Shown: positions 11,022 to 23,553, numbered from the stretch's first letter. The stretch is 64,000 bases of DNA from Udeniomyces pyricola (GCA_039545295.1 BCIK01000020.1:1-64000), one strand, 5' to 3'. A program made the numbers and translations. The notes: generated by a model not told the origin, from the sequence alone.

Positions 11022-12070
11022 CTATTGAGTAACTCTGCCAACGATGTTGTATCGCTTTTCGAAGAACGTGTACCATTGGTTGAGAGTGTTCAAGTCTTTT
11101 TCAGCAAGGCTCGAGTAGTCGGAGATGGCGTCCTGGACGTGGCGGATGAGGAAGCGCAAAGTGAAGGCATGTGACAAGGTAGGAAGGAGGTTGAGAAGGG
11201 AAGAAAAGAAAAAGTGAGGTGGCAGTCAGTCAGAGTGCGACCGAGCACGAATTGTAGGGTCTTGGCGACAAGCTAAGGATGAAAAATTGACCTCTGGCTT
11301 GAGGCTGCTAAGACCGAGGCCTTTGCTGCCATCCTTGCCCGCAAAGACGCTGTAACCTTTGCCCGGTCCGTACATGTCGGGCTTGGCCGAGACGTCAAAG
11401 ATAGTGCCTTTGATGGCAACAAAGATCTTCTGGCCTTCTGGCACGCCGTTGTACTTGGCGAGTTCTCCAGGGGTGTATGGTGTGTCGAGAGGAGGGTTGA
11501 GGTTGGCGGCAGGTGCAGACATCATGCTGGTCGAGGTCTGAAGAGAACGCCAGCGCGCGGAAGTCCGAGGGGAAGAGATGAGATGTCAACGGAACGGCCA
11601 TCACGTTCTCGACATGCGGTGCCTACTCACAGCAATAGAAGGAGTCGGACGGAGTTTGGACTGGGTAGATTCAGTTGAGGGTTCAAGAGCTTTGGCCTTT
11701 GCTTGAGCGAGGGAGGCAGCGGAGCCGGGTCGAGGAACGATGCGAGGTTGCTTCGTGGAGAGAGGCTGGTTGACGGCGTCGGACGGGTTGGTAGACTGAG
11801 TACGGGCCCAGATGAAAATGATGGGAAGGAGAATAGGCACTAGTGATTTGGCAAGGGTGAGGCTTTGAAGTCAATGCAGGTGTAAATGTGGATGCCGAAG
11901 CAGATGGTGTCAGTATGGGTTGCGATGACGGTTGGGGGGGGGGGGGGGGNGGGGGGTCGTGATCAAACGTAACGCGCAACAGAAGAAGTTCTGATGGGGA
12001 GCCGATGGGTTGACACTCACGCGGCGTCAAGAGGAGCGGTCTGCCAAAGGTGAAGATGAGCTCGGTAAAG
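11022..12070 (-). CDS. DAP1: Membrane-associated cytochrome b5-like heme/steroid-binding protein (Dap1/MAPR family), first exon unresolved
   Basis: Dap1/PGRMC proteins bind heme and support sterol-synthesis P450s at the ER membrane. The exon at 12021-12070 joins in phase with one at 11630-11839 to give a hydrophobic anchor (FTELIFTFGRPLLLTPL, then PILLPIIFIWA), followed by a Ser/Pro/Ala-rich linker. The b5-like domain follows at 11293-11540: YTPGELAKYNG, IFVAIKGTIFDVSAKPDMYG and GKGYSVFAGKDGS, including the tyrosines expected to contact heme. The last exon (DAISDYSSLAEKDLNTL...WYTFFEKRY) ends at a TAG at 11022. The exon opening at 12070 begins mid-codon, so a small start exon must lie upstream, probably in 12.1-12.5 kb; I could not choose its ATG. 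A poly-C tract sits in the intron between the two anchor exons. Divergent from RRP9. Confidence 0.85.
11934..11956. repeat. Poly-G tract with one N (intronic, C-rich on the DAP1 coding strand)
   Basis: About 22 G with an N at 11950, inside the DAP1 intron between 11840 and 12020. The ambiguous base suggests the assembler could not resolve the run. Confidence 0.8.
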
Positions 12071-13060
12071 CTGTTGATGATGATGAAGATAAGAAAATGA
12101 ATGGGTGGAGGTAAGACAAAGGCGTGGTGAGTGTGATGGGACTGAAAGAAGGCAAACGAAAGGAAGAGAAGGAAAGCACGGTTGAGGGCGGAGAGGAAGT
12201 ATGGAGATACGAACGGTCTCAAAGTAGGAGATCTGGACGTGGAACCGTTGAAGGAAGAGCAGATAGAATTTCCTGTGGTGGATGGATGATTTGGGGGGGG
12301 GGAGGAATCGTATGAGTGACCAGCTGATGGAAGAGTGTGTGCGTGTGTGTACATATATATATATATGGATAGGATGAAAATGCAAGGGGCTGACTGAAGG
12401 GTAGATGGGTGATGCATGGTGGGGTGGAGATGATTGATGTCGATATGAGTCTTGCAGTACTGGGTTTCTATCGTGTGCGTTTGATGATATATATCATCAA
12501 GATAACAACATCGCAACACATGCCACACAGTTCAACTTGGTTCAACACAAGTCCCTTTGGCCGGCTGTGGCGCATGGTGTGAAACGGTGAGGCGATGGTC
12601 ATCATCAGCGGCTTAGAAATGGCGGTGCAGGTAGACATCATCAGTGCCCAAGGCTGTGTGGCTGTTGGCGCTCTCCATGGACGATGCAGACCAACGCAGA
12701 TGGACGATGTTATTACACTCGGAGGAGATGGACGATCCTACAATATACAATACAATCCAAGGGGATGATATATGATCCTGCATGATCCGATCGTATGATG
12801 ACGACGATCGAATGGAACGAAATAAAAACGAAATGATACAGAAAAAAAGGCCACCCAGCCAACAATTGTCATGTCATTCAAGAAATAATCAAGTCACCAA
12901 CTCATGGCCTGGCGAGAAACGCGAGAAACCACCAACTTTCCACCTTCCATCCAAATTTATCCCCCACACGCTCCGCTCATCCTCCCTCTACGTCCTTCCT
13001 CCAGTCCAACAGGGCCGCGCTCTATCGACTTTTTCCTCCCCTCTTATACTGCCACACACC
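12071..13060. promoter_or_regulatory. Divergent intergenic region, DAP1 / RRP9
   Basis: It should contain the missing first DAP1 exon and the promoters of both genes. Visible elements are a G10 run (12293-12302), a GT/AT alternating tract (12336-12365) and pyrimidine-rich leader sequence just before the RRP9 ATG. I saw no other gene. Confidence 0.5.
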
Positions 13061-15548
13061 ATGCCCGACGCCTTCTTCTCAAAATCCAACGCCACCAAAC
13101 GCAAGCGTCCCTCCACCGCTGCCAATCCGACCAAGAAGAACGCGACCGCACGCCCAGCGCCGTCGTCCGCCTCCTCCAAATCCAAGACCAAGCGCGATGA
13201 AGAACTTTCTGACGATGGCGGTGAAGACGTTGCCCTTGATGACATGGACCTCCGACGGGATACCCGAGGCGGTGAGAGCGACGATGAGGAGCGCGTCCGG
13301 TCCCAGCGCGAGACGGCCGGCGAGAAGAGGCTGAGAATGGCTCGCGAGTATCTTGAGGGCATCGAAAAGGAGCAAGGTCAGTATGCATGTTCGGTCTCTG
13401 GCTTATCCACTTTTATCAGTGATCATTGGCCAACCCATCCATGACAGGCATGAGCCTTCCGTTCGGGGCGGTCTGACCTCAACGAACTCCCGCTGGTCGC
13501 TCCCCGAATCGAAACTCATTCCGCTGCTGTTGGTTTCGCTGTCGTCTCCTTGCTTACCTCTACGCCTTTACCCTCATGTATCGCCCCCTTTTGCCATCTA
13601 CTTGTCTCTACACTTGTCTACTGTTCCCATGTAGACGATGGCACGTACGATGCCGCCGAGATTGACCGCGACATCATGAACGCTCGACTGCAATCCGACG
13701 TCCTCGCGCACTCCCCCAAGATTCACGTTTTCGTCTCGCAATCGCTGTCACCTTACCCTCGGACCTACTTCCTTCCAATCCCTTCCCTGCCACCAACGTG
13801 TGCTGTTGCTTCTCCCTCGACACCTCATCTGTACGTCTCCTCCAAGTCAGGCGCCATCACCAAGTTCTCGTTGCAAACGGGTCAACTTCTCGCCAACTTC
13901 CCTCGTCACGCCAAGGTCAAGAAGGAAAAGGGAAAGGGGAAGGAGCAAGTTGGCTGGCTTGAGGGCGAGCGATCACTCGAGGGCCACACCAACGAAGTCC
14001 TCGACCTCGCAATCTCGCATGATGGCAAGTGGCTTGCAAGTGCTGGTCGGGATGGTATCGTGGGATGCTGGGATGTCGATGGCGAGGGAGGCAAGTGGGC
14101 GAGGGGTCTCCGCGGTCATCGGGACGCCGTCACTGTACGTTGCCATGTATCCCGCCTGTCATGTTTGTAAGAGCGCTGCTCTGGAAGACCCTATCAACAA
14201 CTGACCGCTGTTCCTTGATCTCATTGCCGTGGATCTTTTTCTGGGCGACCCCAGGGGGTCGAATTCCGTTCGCCCACGCTCACCCTCTTTTCGACTTCGC
14301 TTGACCGAACGGTTTCCGTCTTCTCCGTCTCAACCCTTTCCCACCTCGAGACCCTGTTTGGTCACCAAGATACCTGTCTCTCACTTTCTGCGCTCAAAGC
14401 CGAGTCCCTTGTCTCTGCGGGTGGCCGAGACCGAACGGTTCGTTTCTGGAAGATTCCGGAAGAGTCTCAGCTCGTCTTCCGGGGTGGAGGAGCCAGCAAG
14501 GGTGTTTGGGAGGAAGATGACGACATTGAGGAGGAGAAAGAGCGGGCCATGAAGTTGTTGGGCAAGGAGGGAGAAAGCAAGAGCAAGCTCGAGAGGAGGA
14601 AAAAGCGGGCCATGAAGGGCAAGGACGCCTACCGAGAGGGCAGCATAGATTGTGTCGCCATGGTGGACGAGCAGCACTTCCTAAGCGGTGGGGATAGCGG
14701 GTACGTTTTGCATCACCATGCCAGCCTGACGAACTTGGAGGGCTCATGAAATGTGCAGGGTGAAACCAGAATCCACCTGACTTGCCTTTCTCCTTGATCA
14801 TCCCTGTCTTGCCTTGATCTCCGCCTGTAGTGCTATCTCCCTCTGGACCATCACCAAAAAGAAACCTGTATTCACGATGCATCTCGCTCACGGCATTAAT
14901 GAGCATGAATCCGAGTCCGAAGGCACGATCGGAACTGCCCGATGGATCACCAGCATAGCCTGCTTGCCATACGGCGACACCTTTGCCACGGGTGTGTCTG
15001 GCTTACTTGACGGCTGGGAACGATGGAGCCAGGTTGAAATTGCGTTTTTTGCAGACAGCTGATGATGTCTTGATCACCTTGTTTCTCTCTAATGCCCCTC
15101 TCATCCGCACGGTTCTCTTCGTCATATAGGCTCGTGGGACGGCTCGATCCGGGTTTGGTCTCTTGCCGCCAACTTGAAATCCTTCGCTCCCATCTTCACT
15201 ATTCCCGCCAAGGGTTTCGTCAACTCGATCCAGTTCACCCAGCCGCCAGGCTCTATAGTAGACTTTTCTCGCTGGCGATCCTCGACCAACGGCTCGCCCA
15301 AACCCTCCCCTCATTTGTCTTCGGGAGCGGCTGAGTCGTTTGGAATTGACGGAGAGGCCCAGGACCGGGCTTTGACGTTGCTGCTGGTTGCGAGCGTTAG
15401 TCAGGAGCCCCGACTGGGCCGATGGATGAAGTTGGGCAAGGATGTTGGCGTGAGGAACGGAGTCGTTGTGGCTCATCTCGAGGCAGGCTCTGGTATGTTG
15501 TCGGACGATGTGGTCACGGTAGACGATGCGGTGGGGGAGGTGGCATAA
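13061..15548 (+). CDS. RRP9: U3 snoRNP-associated WD40 protein Rrp9 (U3-55K)
   Basis: Rrp9 binds the B/C motif of U3 snoRNA in the small-subunit processome and is needed for early 18S rRNA cleavages in the nucleolus. The ATG at 13061 opens MPDAFFSKSNATKRKR, a basic nucleolar-type tail, then acidic stretches and the conserved KRLRMAREYLEGIE helix. After the first intron come the WD40 repeats: LEGHTNEVLDLAISHDGKW..GRDGIVGCWD, GLRGHRDAVT, SLDRTVSVFS, LFGHQDTCLSLSAL, AGGRDRTVRFWKI, SGGDSG..ISLWTI and WDGSIRVWSL. A Lys/Glu-rich insert is present between blades (about 14500-14640). The C-terminus has the family-typical QEPRLGRWMKLG and ARNG-like RNGVVVAHL. Stop TAA at 15546-15548. Six or so exons. 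Arb1-like follows on the same strand 236 nt later. Confidence 0.93.
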
Positions 15549-15784
15549 TGACATGTTTGAGTGGAACGATGGTTACGATGAACAGAGAGGATGAGGAAAC
15601 ATTAAAGATATTTGCAGAGGCTGGCGCGTCATCGACTGAGAATCTTGGAGACATTTCGGAGGAAAAAGAAATATATATTGACAGGTGGTCGAGTACGTTG
15701 AGCTAGCTGCTCATGATCACATTCACCCTTCGAACGGCCACTCCCCCATAACCTTTTCCCCCCTGATTCCACCTTGTGTCCGCC

Positions 15785-18518
15785 ATGTCACTTCCAGAGG
15801 ATCCCCCCATGATTGGCAGCGAACGAGCTTTGCCCATGTTCCGCCTCCCTCCATGGCCCTCATCGCCCGCTGGTCTTGTCCCCTACAGCCAGGTACGAAA
15901 CTGATTTTGCGAGTTCCAATTCAAATCGTTGTTCGGCATTAACCGTCGACGCGTTCTTACCTTTCTTGCGTCTCATCAGTTCATTCCTCGAGGCGTGCTC
16001 CCTGTGGATTCGGATTCAGACTCTGATATCGACTCCGATACGGATTCGGACTCGGGCGTCAAACCAAAGACCGCTAAGAACAAAGATGCCCAGAAGGCCA
16101 AGTTTGAACGCGACAGGTTCGGAACACCCCTTCCTTTTCTCCATCTCTGGCTCATTTCGAAGCTCAACGCCGGAAGTCGCAAGAGTGTTCATAATAAAGT
16201 CCTTTGCTCTTCTTATCTCTCGTCTCTTTTCATCAGCACTGGCATCCCAACGATTGACCTTAATGTCGACCACGACCCGGGACGGTATATTGGCACGGCC
16301 AAGAAGAGGAAGCGTAGGACCGGCAAATCAGGAGTTGTTCGAGTTGACCATCTCGATGGTGCTATCGGCAAGGATGGAACTTTCATCGAGCCAGTTGAAA
16401 CCCGAGGAGGAGAACCTTATGATCCGTGAGTCAGTTCTCTAGGCTATGTCCGACAAAAAAAAAGCATCGGTACTCAGTCACCTCATTGTGGTCTGTCTGT
16501 GTGTGTCTCTTCGCAGTCGACACCATCCTTACCTTCGCCTTTACCGGGCGACAAAAGAGTGGGAGATCAGTCGCAAGTATGCTCTTAACTCGTCGTATAG
16601 GAGTATCTGGAAGCAAGTGAGTGCTACCCTGTGATCTGATCGCGATGCATCCGACTAGCGTTGCATCGTCAACGCACGGACCGCTTACTGTGCTTTGTTT
16701 TTCACTTCCCACAGTGGAAGGACTACGCTCAGCTGAACAAGCCTAAATCGGACGACACAGTAACCCACCCTCCCATGGGCGATGACGACGATGACTTTGA
16801 AGAGGAATTGGAAATGTACGTCGCTGTTTGGCTTGGGAACCACTACATGCTTTAGATCTCATAAGACAAAGCTCGGCTGACGTGACTCTATTTCGGGCCC
16901 TGGGCTATGGTGGATGCATGGCTCGCCATACAGTGACGAGAATGGTTTCATCTTCCATCCAGAGCCAGATGCTGAAGACATTGGTGCCGGCCAACCATGT
17001 CGGTTTGGCGAGGATCTGGAGCGCACAGTTCGTGTATGGTTAAGCTCTGAGTTCCGAGCGCGAGGATTGGGATGGTAAGAACACGACCCTTTACAAACAA
17101 TCTCCTGCACCTGATGCGATCCCTCCGACTGACTCTTTGAGTGGCTGATCATATACCATCAGGGTGGACGAGCAACTTGTAGGAGTTCCAGTCGTGACAG
17201 CGTCGTTCCTCAAATACCTCCTCGCCCATGGTGTCCTGCCGGAACCTGAGCAACAGCAGATCCTCAGGACATCCATTACGGTTTGTGAACAAGCCAAATT
17301 ACAACTTGTCACTAACTCGGGTAAGTCTTCTTGTTACGTTTTCTCGATCAGTTCCTGACCGCGTTCGTTAGTAAACATAACAACCATCGACTGATGCTTT
17401 TCCATCCTTCTGGACGTTTTCCAATCAGACTTCCACTCGGGATTTAATGACGGTTTCAACAAGATATGCTCGCGAGCATGGGGCCGTGAAGTACGTCTCG
17501 CCGTCCTTAGTTGCCCCTTTTACAATGGAAACCTTAGCTGATCGACTTTCTACACTATACCTGGTTCAACAGTATCAAGCCGAGCTCATTCGTGCCAAAT
17601 GGGAGGCCAGTGGAGGCGAGATTCCAGACGAGGAGGACACTAGCCCCGAGGCTATTGCCCTACGCACTTCGGAACGCTTTAGAAACATTCAGCTCTCGGA
17701 CCTTGGGCTTCCATCGCGGGAACCCGAGCCGACCACGACAACGACAACGACCACCTCTGATGATCCTACAACCTTCACCACCTCCATTTCGTCTGCTGTG
17801 GACCCTGTTGATGGATCGGAGACGGTCAAGGCCGAGATCTCGGTCCCTTCTGGTTGGGACATCGCGCCTGAGGAACTAGCCCACACTGTCGAATTGCCGC
17901 CCCTGGACAGCATGTCGGAGCCCTCCTTTGACGACGGTGGATGGGGCGCTTCGCCTGCCTTCTTTGCCGACCCGGCTGTGATGCTCGCGGGCCCTAAGGG
18001 TGCCCTCTCCTGCAAGGCTCTTGACGAGTGGGATGTCCAGCGTTGGGAAAAATCTCTGCGGCGCGTGATTGCTCATGGCTTCGCCGATCCTCTCCTCGTC
18101 AACGCCTCTAAGCACCACCTCGCCCGACAGGACAAGATGAAACTCGTTCCGATCCTTCTCGAAGAGTGGGCGAGCCCGCCCGCGCCATTCAGTGCGGTGA
18201 CCCGGTCGGATCCTCCCCCGCCTACCGAGGCGTTCGATAAGGACGGACGAATCATCATCTGGATCGAAGATTCGATCGCGAAGAGCATTCTTCCAGGCGT
18301 CGGTCTCTATGGCCATCTCATCTGGGCCGAAAAGAAGGACGGCTCAGTCAAGGACGAGAGTTTCTTCTTCGTTGACCTCATAGAAGAGATCGTGCCGACC
18401 GTGAGTTGATGCGGTCTATCTTTCTCTTTCTCTCCCCATCCGTTTTGATATGGCTGACAATTTTTCTTGGACGTCCGCTTTGCAGTATTGGACAGCCTCG
18501 GACGAGTCGGTTGTCTAG
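15785..18518 (+). CDS. ARB1: Arb1-like subunit of the Argonaute siRNA chaperone (ARC) complex
   Basis: In Schizosaccharomyces pombe Arb1 holds duplex siRNA on Argonaute in the ARC complex and is needed for heterochromatin. The first exon (15785-15892) encodes MSLPEDPPMIGSERALPMF and splices at GTACGA to FIPRGVLPVDSDSDSD, a strongly acidic Ser/Asp tail with a Lys-rich patch. Later exons read RHHPYLRLYRATKEWEISRK, FHPEPDAEDIG, VPVVTASFLKYLLAHGVLPE, QILRTSITVCEQAK and DFHSGFNDGFNKICSRAWG, an order and spacing typical of the Arb1 domain. The C-terminal part has IIIWIEDSIAKSILPGVGLYG and FFFVDLIEEIVPTYW. The last coding exon is 33 nt (18486-18518), ending VV and TAG. A Thr-rich low-complexity stretch lies near 17740-17800. 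The assignment rests on recalled family motifs, not a search. Confidence 0.65.
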
Positions 18519-19021
18519 CTTTGCTTTTTCCGTCCCGCTTACTTCTTCCTCTGCATATTTCCCGACCTCTGCTGCACCATTTCTCCCATCGGCATCTTAT
18601 CCCCCAATCATCTCGTATACCGCCCGTTTCATTTTGAGCTGGCCAGTTGGTTATGAACATGTTCTCCGATACCCCTTTGTCTTGGGGTCTAGCTTCGACA
18701 AAGGTTTAAGGGATCAAAGGAGGGACTGAAAGCAGCTCTAGGTCGTTCCGAGAGTTTGATGTCCACATCTTGGCTAGGAGTGTCACTAACGCAACAAACC
18801 CATACTGTCACAAAACTGACTAACGACGCTTCGACCCAAGCTCGGCCACAAGTACCACAACATGTATAGGCGATAGACAGACTCGGACCTTTTCGCATCC
18901 CTTGCTGTTGTTCTCTTCACATCAACCGTCCGATCCAACTTGTAGATTCAAACCAACCCGGCCAGTTCGATTAGATTCAAAAAGCCATAATCATTCATTC
19001 TTCTCATTCTCCTCCCACACA
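18519..19021. other. Convergent 3' spacer, Arb1-like / eIF4A
   Basis: About 500 nt between two stop codons on opposite strands. I see no gene; it should hold both 3' UTRs and poly(A) sites. Confidence 0.6.
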
Positions 19022-19487
19022 TTAGATAAGGTCTGGAGGAAACAACACATGAACGTGAGACAACGTCGTTAGTGACATGTCGATGAGGTCACGCGAGACA
19101 AAAGAACCAGGAGAGGAGGAAGGCAATGACTCACCAGCAACGTTCAACGGCATCTCATCGACCTGGGTGTTGTAGAACTTCTCGAGCTCTCGGAGCATGG
19201 GAACGTCCTCGGTGGTGACAAAGTTGATGGCGACACCCTTTCGGCCGAATCGTCCTCCTCGACCAATTCGGTGGATGTAGTTCTCCCTGTGAGGCAAAGA
19301 CACGCGCGACGGAGAAGGTTTGAGAACGGCGGTCAGTAACACGCAACGATAGGTATAATCACACTGAGATAAAAGAGCTAGAACGCACTTGGAGGTGGGG
19401 AGATCGTAGTTGATAACGAGCGAGACCTGCTGGACATCGATACCTCGGGCAAGGAGATCGGTGGCGATGAGGACTCGGGAAGATCCA

Positions 19488-19519
<32 letters not shown>

Positions 19520-20094
19520 TCCCTGCTGCATGTCACCGTCTGGAGATGGCCAACATTGGCAGAACAAAAGAAAGAGAAAAGGATATACAAAACGAATGGT
19601 CAGCTGTGGGCGAATCGGTTCAGACGTCTACAATGCATGAGCGACGAGTAAGGCAAACGTACGCATGGCGGAGACAGTGAACTCCCTGGCGGTGAGCTTC
19701 TCAGTGAGCCAGTCGACCTTTCTCCTGGTGTTGCAGAAGATGACGGCCTGAGTGATGGTGACGGTCTCGTAGAGGTCCGAGAGGGTGTCGAGCTTCCAGT
19801 CCTCCTTCTCAACGGCAATGTCTAACAGACGAAGAACACAAGTACAAGCAATATGGTCAGCTCACGGAACTCAATTCAGACGGCGCATCGGGTGGAAAGG
19901 ACGACGTACAGAACTGCCTGATACCCTCAAGGGTAAGCTCGTCCTTCTTGACGAGAATTCGGATGGGGTCTCGCATGAACTTCTTGGTAACCTCAAGGAC
20001 CTCGGCGGGCATGGTAGCGGAAAGGAGGATAACCTGAGTCTCCTGGGGAAGGAGCTGGAAGGTGTCGTAGATGTTCTCCCTGAATCCTCGACCG

Positions 20095-20127
<33 letters not shown>

Positions 20128-21265
20128 TTGACGTGGTCGGTCTTAAGGGCTCGTCGGTTGATCACTGGATGAGACACGCGAAGGGAACGCATGGGATAAG
20201 TGTTTGGTCCAGCGGCAAGAAGGCGGTCGAATGCAAACGAACTCACTGTCAAAGACTCGACCGGGAGTTCCGACAATGACGTGGGGACCCTCAGCAAGCT
20301 TCTGCATGTCCTCTCGGACGTTGACACCACCGATGCAAGCGTGGCACTCTGAGTGAACAAAAGAAGGATAGATGGTCCAGTCAGCACGCTAAACATGGAG
20401 AGGAGAAGGAGCTCTAAAGCATATGAACTAGGACACTCACCAATGGACATGTAGTCTCCAAGGGCGATGACGACCTTCTGGATCTGCTGGGCGAGCTCTC
20501 GGGTAGGAGCAAGGATAAGAGCCTGGGGAGACTTGATAGAAGTGTCGATCTAATATGCCAATAAAATAGAGAAGATCGCGAAAGTGCAAAGACTGGGTTA
20601 GCGCGCGAAAAAAAAAAGACTAGATAGATTCGAGACGGCTAGCTAACGACTATCAGCTTCCAATGCAACGACGTACCTTCTGCAAGATGGAGATGGAGAA
20701 AGTAGCGGTCTTGCCGGTTCCAGACTGAGCCTGGGCAATGACATCGTGTCCCTTGACGACAGGGATGATGGCTCGCTGCTGGATAGCCGAAGGTCGCTCA
20801 AAACCGTAGGCGTAGACTCCTCGGAGGAGCTCGGGCTTGAGGTCCATGTTGTCGAAGCTATGGTTGATGAGTTAAAGTCGCTGCTGGGTCAGAAACGGAT
20901 AGGTTTGTGTAGGGACGGATAGGCCCATGAAGCAAGTAGGTCCAACGAGGAGGCGAGTTCTTACTTGTCGACACTGAGAGAAAGAGGAACGTTGGCAAAA
21001 CCAGTCAGCATTCAATTGGTGGGACAGACGCGTCATGAGAGCAAGGAAGTCATGTACGTACATCTGGTCCCACTGTGAAGGATGAAGTCAAGCGAGAATG
21101 GAGAGCGAGAGATATAAAGAACCAAAGAGGAAGGGGATCAGCGGGACGTGTTGTGGGGACATGATATCTCGACCAAGACTGGAAGGTAGTGATAGGACGG
21201 AAGATACGCACGTTGGACTCAATGGTCTCGCCCTCGAGCTCAAGGTTGTTAGCGTCACTGGACAT
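19022..21265 (-). CDS. TIF1: ATP-dependent RNA helicase eIF4A
   Basis: DEAD-box helicase of the eIF4F cap-binding complex that unwinds 5' UTR structure for ribosome scanning; cytoplasmic. The ATG at 21265 gives [18 protein letters not shown], a typical fungal eIF4A start. Motifs in order are the Q motif ([13 protein letters not shown], about 20780), motif I AQSGTGKT (20730), Ia APTRELAQQ (20500), GG (20320), TPGRVFD (20260), DEAD (20120), SAT (20020), then in the second RecA domain [13 protein letters not shown] (19720), ARGID (19445) and [11 protein letters not shown] (19260). The protein ends NVA-DLI, where the last three residues and stop come from an 11-nt coding exon (19022-19032). Length is close to the usual 395-400 residues. 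About nine exons. Third positions are strongly C-biased relative to neighbouring genes, as expected for a highly expressed gene. Confidence 0.97.
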
Positions 21266-22389
21266 GGTTGGGGATAGGAGCGAGGAGTGAAGAGCAAGGG
21301 TAAGAGTAAGCGAGATGACGAGGAGGAAGAGCAGACGACGGGGCAAGGAAGAGTGTCCAATGTCGGTGGGCCATTCATTCATTGTCACTGGGCCACGCCC
21401 CGGACGGCCAAAATCCTGCCTCCCGCATGAGGAAGCAGTGAGCGAGGCACGCCCTCCCGTCGCCCAATGCAGTCGATCCCCCACCCATGTTTGGCATGGT
21501 CACCACCAAGGGCTTCAGTAAGCTATCCGAGCCAATCCCCACACAGCCACATCACCATGGACGGCAACGAGCGACGAGACGGGAGTGTGGCGTGCGAGAC
21601 TGGGCAAGAAGCGAGTTCTTTTTTTCCCTGGGGCGAGAGAGCGCTCCAAGGAGGCAACAGAAGCCGCTGCCAACGGGTGCTCGTTCAGACGTGCTCTCCA
21701 CTTGGGATGTCGGGTATATGTGGTATAGAAGCGTTGTCGGTATCGAATACGCACGCCATGTTGATGTATAGAGGTAAGGGTGCTGGTAAAGACCGGCGGG
21801 GTGAAGGCGTAGAGGGGGGAAAGGGGGGGGGGGGGGGGGGGGGGGGTGAACTTTGGTTGAAGGGAGAAGGACCTCGACGCAAAAGATTGGACCAACTCGA
21901 CCACCGTCTGGAACCCATCATTTTCATCTTTCTTATATATATTCCTGAATTATATTACCTGGCCATCTTACCTACTCCTCAATCATTTTCAATTCAAATT
22001 TCTCTCCTCAACATCATAACTTATCATCCCATTCAACCACGCCCTCGTCCACCTTCTGCCTTGCCCTCACCCATCCACTACCCAGACATCGACCGCGCGC
22101 TTGCAAACCACCAAACACAGTCCAGCTGGATGCAGCTGCTTGCAGTATACCCAAGCTCCAAGTGTACCACGCTCTCCCAGTCGGCGCAACCCCCCATCGG
22201 GCCATACCAGCGCCCAGATGATCCTTCATTGAGCCCTCTAATGCCAATCATCCCATATGCCCCCCCAAAAGAGAAAAGATTAGCACATGTCATTCGGTTC
22301 GAGACAATGCCTGTCAACAGTGGTAGAGGTCCCCCCGCAGGCTGCATGCTCACATGATTGGTTTTGTAGCTAGCGCTTACCTGATGCGC
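21266..22389. promoter_or_regulatory. eIF4A upstream region and SFT2 3' flank
   Basis: Contains the eIF4A promoter. On the eIF4A coding strand there is a pyrimidine-rich leader and, about 560 nt upstream of the ATG, a 24-nt poly-C run (poly-G 21823-21846 on +). The rest is AT-rich around 21930-22030. I see no supported gene, although a purine/pyrimidine-skewed + strand frame stays open through it. Confidence 0.5.
21823..21846. repeat. Poly-G homopolymer, 24 nt
   Basis: Longest uninterrupted homopolymer in the window, upstream of eIF4A. It could form a G-quadruplex on the + strand. Confidence 0.85.
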
Positions 22390-23553
22390 CTAACTGATGA
22401 ATCTGCCAACAAAGTTTTTGACAAGACTTCGAGCGTACGGAACATAAGACAGAGAGTACCATGCAAACGCCTTGGTCCCGGTCATGTGCAATGGATGTGA
22501 ATGTCAACATATGCTACATGTCCCAATTGCGCTAGCTAGCCCGGTCCAATGGCAACGCCTCCCTTTTCCTCGAATCAACACGACCATAGAAAGAATGGGC
22601 TCACAACATAGGAGATGGCGACAAAGACGATACATAACACTGCATTTCCTAGAACAAACGCGCCGATGAAGACGAGCACTATCGACCCAAGAAATACGAT
22701 GGAAGCTACCAGTCGGATCGGTTTGAACATCTGGAAAGACGGGCCATGTCAGTAGCGCAGGTAGAAGGTTACGTCGCACAGAATGACTAATCACATCTAC
22801 CAACTCACCATCTGCACATGAAGAAGAACAAAAAGCAAAAACAAAAACAAAAATGGCTCGAATGCGTCAACAACATGCCCATCGCGGAGTTCACAACGCA
22901 AGGACACGTGGGACACGGACCTTGATCTGCTTCCAGAACCCGACCAGGAAGCCTGTCCCAACAAGAGAGAGAACCGTGCCGACAGCATACAGGACTGCAA
23001 AGATAGAGGCGTCAAGCAGAGTGAGTACGCGAGCCGAGCTATTCCGCTTTGCCACCTAACCTGGTAGACATACAGGCAAAGGGGATTATGCCGCCAGGGA
23101 TGAAGATGAGAATCGCGCCGATGATGGACATCAAGAAACCAACGCCTGAGCACGCAGCGAATCTGAGTGGCAAAGGGACATGGTCAGTTTTTCAAGCAGG
23201 TATGCCAGAGATTGCCAAGCCAGACAGTCCGCTTCTTCGCGGCACGACGTACCCCATGACTATGAAAAGATGGGAAACCAAGCCGGACGACCAAACACGA
23301 TCAGTTCACGCGCAATGCACCCATGTCGAGTGAGTCCCCCCCCCCCTGCCCGCCCCCACTGGCTATGATCAAGACGAAGGTTGGGCAAGTATGGTCATAT
23401 GAACGTACGTCTCTGCTGCCAGGTAAGTCCCATGAACTCAAAGGCAGACTTTTCGGGCGTGATGTTGAGGTCTGGGACGTTGCCGCCAAGGATGCCTCCT
23501 CCTGTCCCGCCCGAACCGAGCCTGCCTGTGTCGAGATTGAGCCAACCTGCCAT
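22390..23553 (-). CDS. SFT2: Vesicle transport protein Sft2 (Got1/Sft2 family)
   Basis: Sft2 is a four-helix membrane protein of the Golgi that helps fusion of endosome-derived vesicles with the late Golgi. The ATG at 23553 begins MAGWLNLDTGRLGSG and runs through a Gly-rich stretch to PEKSAFEFMGLTWQQR, the short cytosolic segment that precedes helix 1. Four hydrophobic segments follow on separate exons: one around 23070-23180 (IIGAILIFIPGGIIPF), YAVGTVLSLVGTGFLVGFW near 22940-22990, then after MFKPIRLVA the pair IVFLGSIVLVFIGAFVL and AVLCIVFVAIS (22600-22735). The last exon has the family's terminal signature AFAWYSLSYVPYAR and ends at a TAG at 22390. Five to six exons. A C11 run (23336-23346) lies in an intron. 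Confidence 0.88.

Noticed and set aside
21467..22357. A 296-codon plus-strand open frame upstream of eIF4A
   Set aside because: It crosses a 24-nt poly-G run read as a Gly run and then AT-rich sequence; no family motif, and it occupies the eIF4A promoter side.
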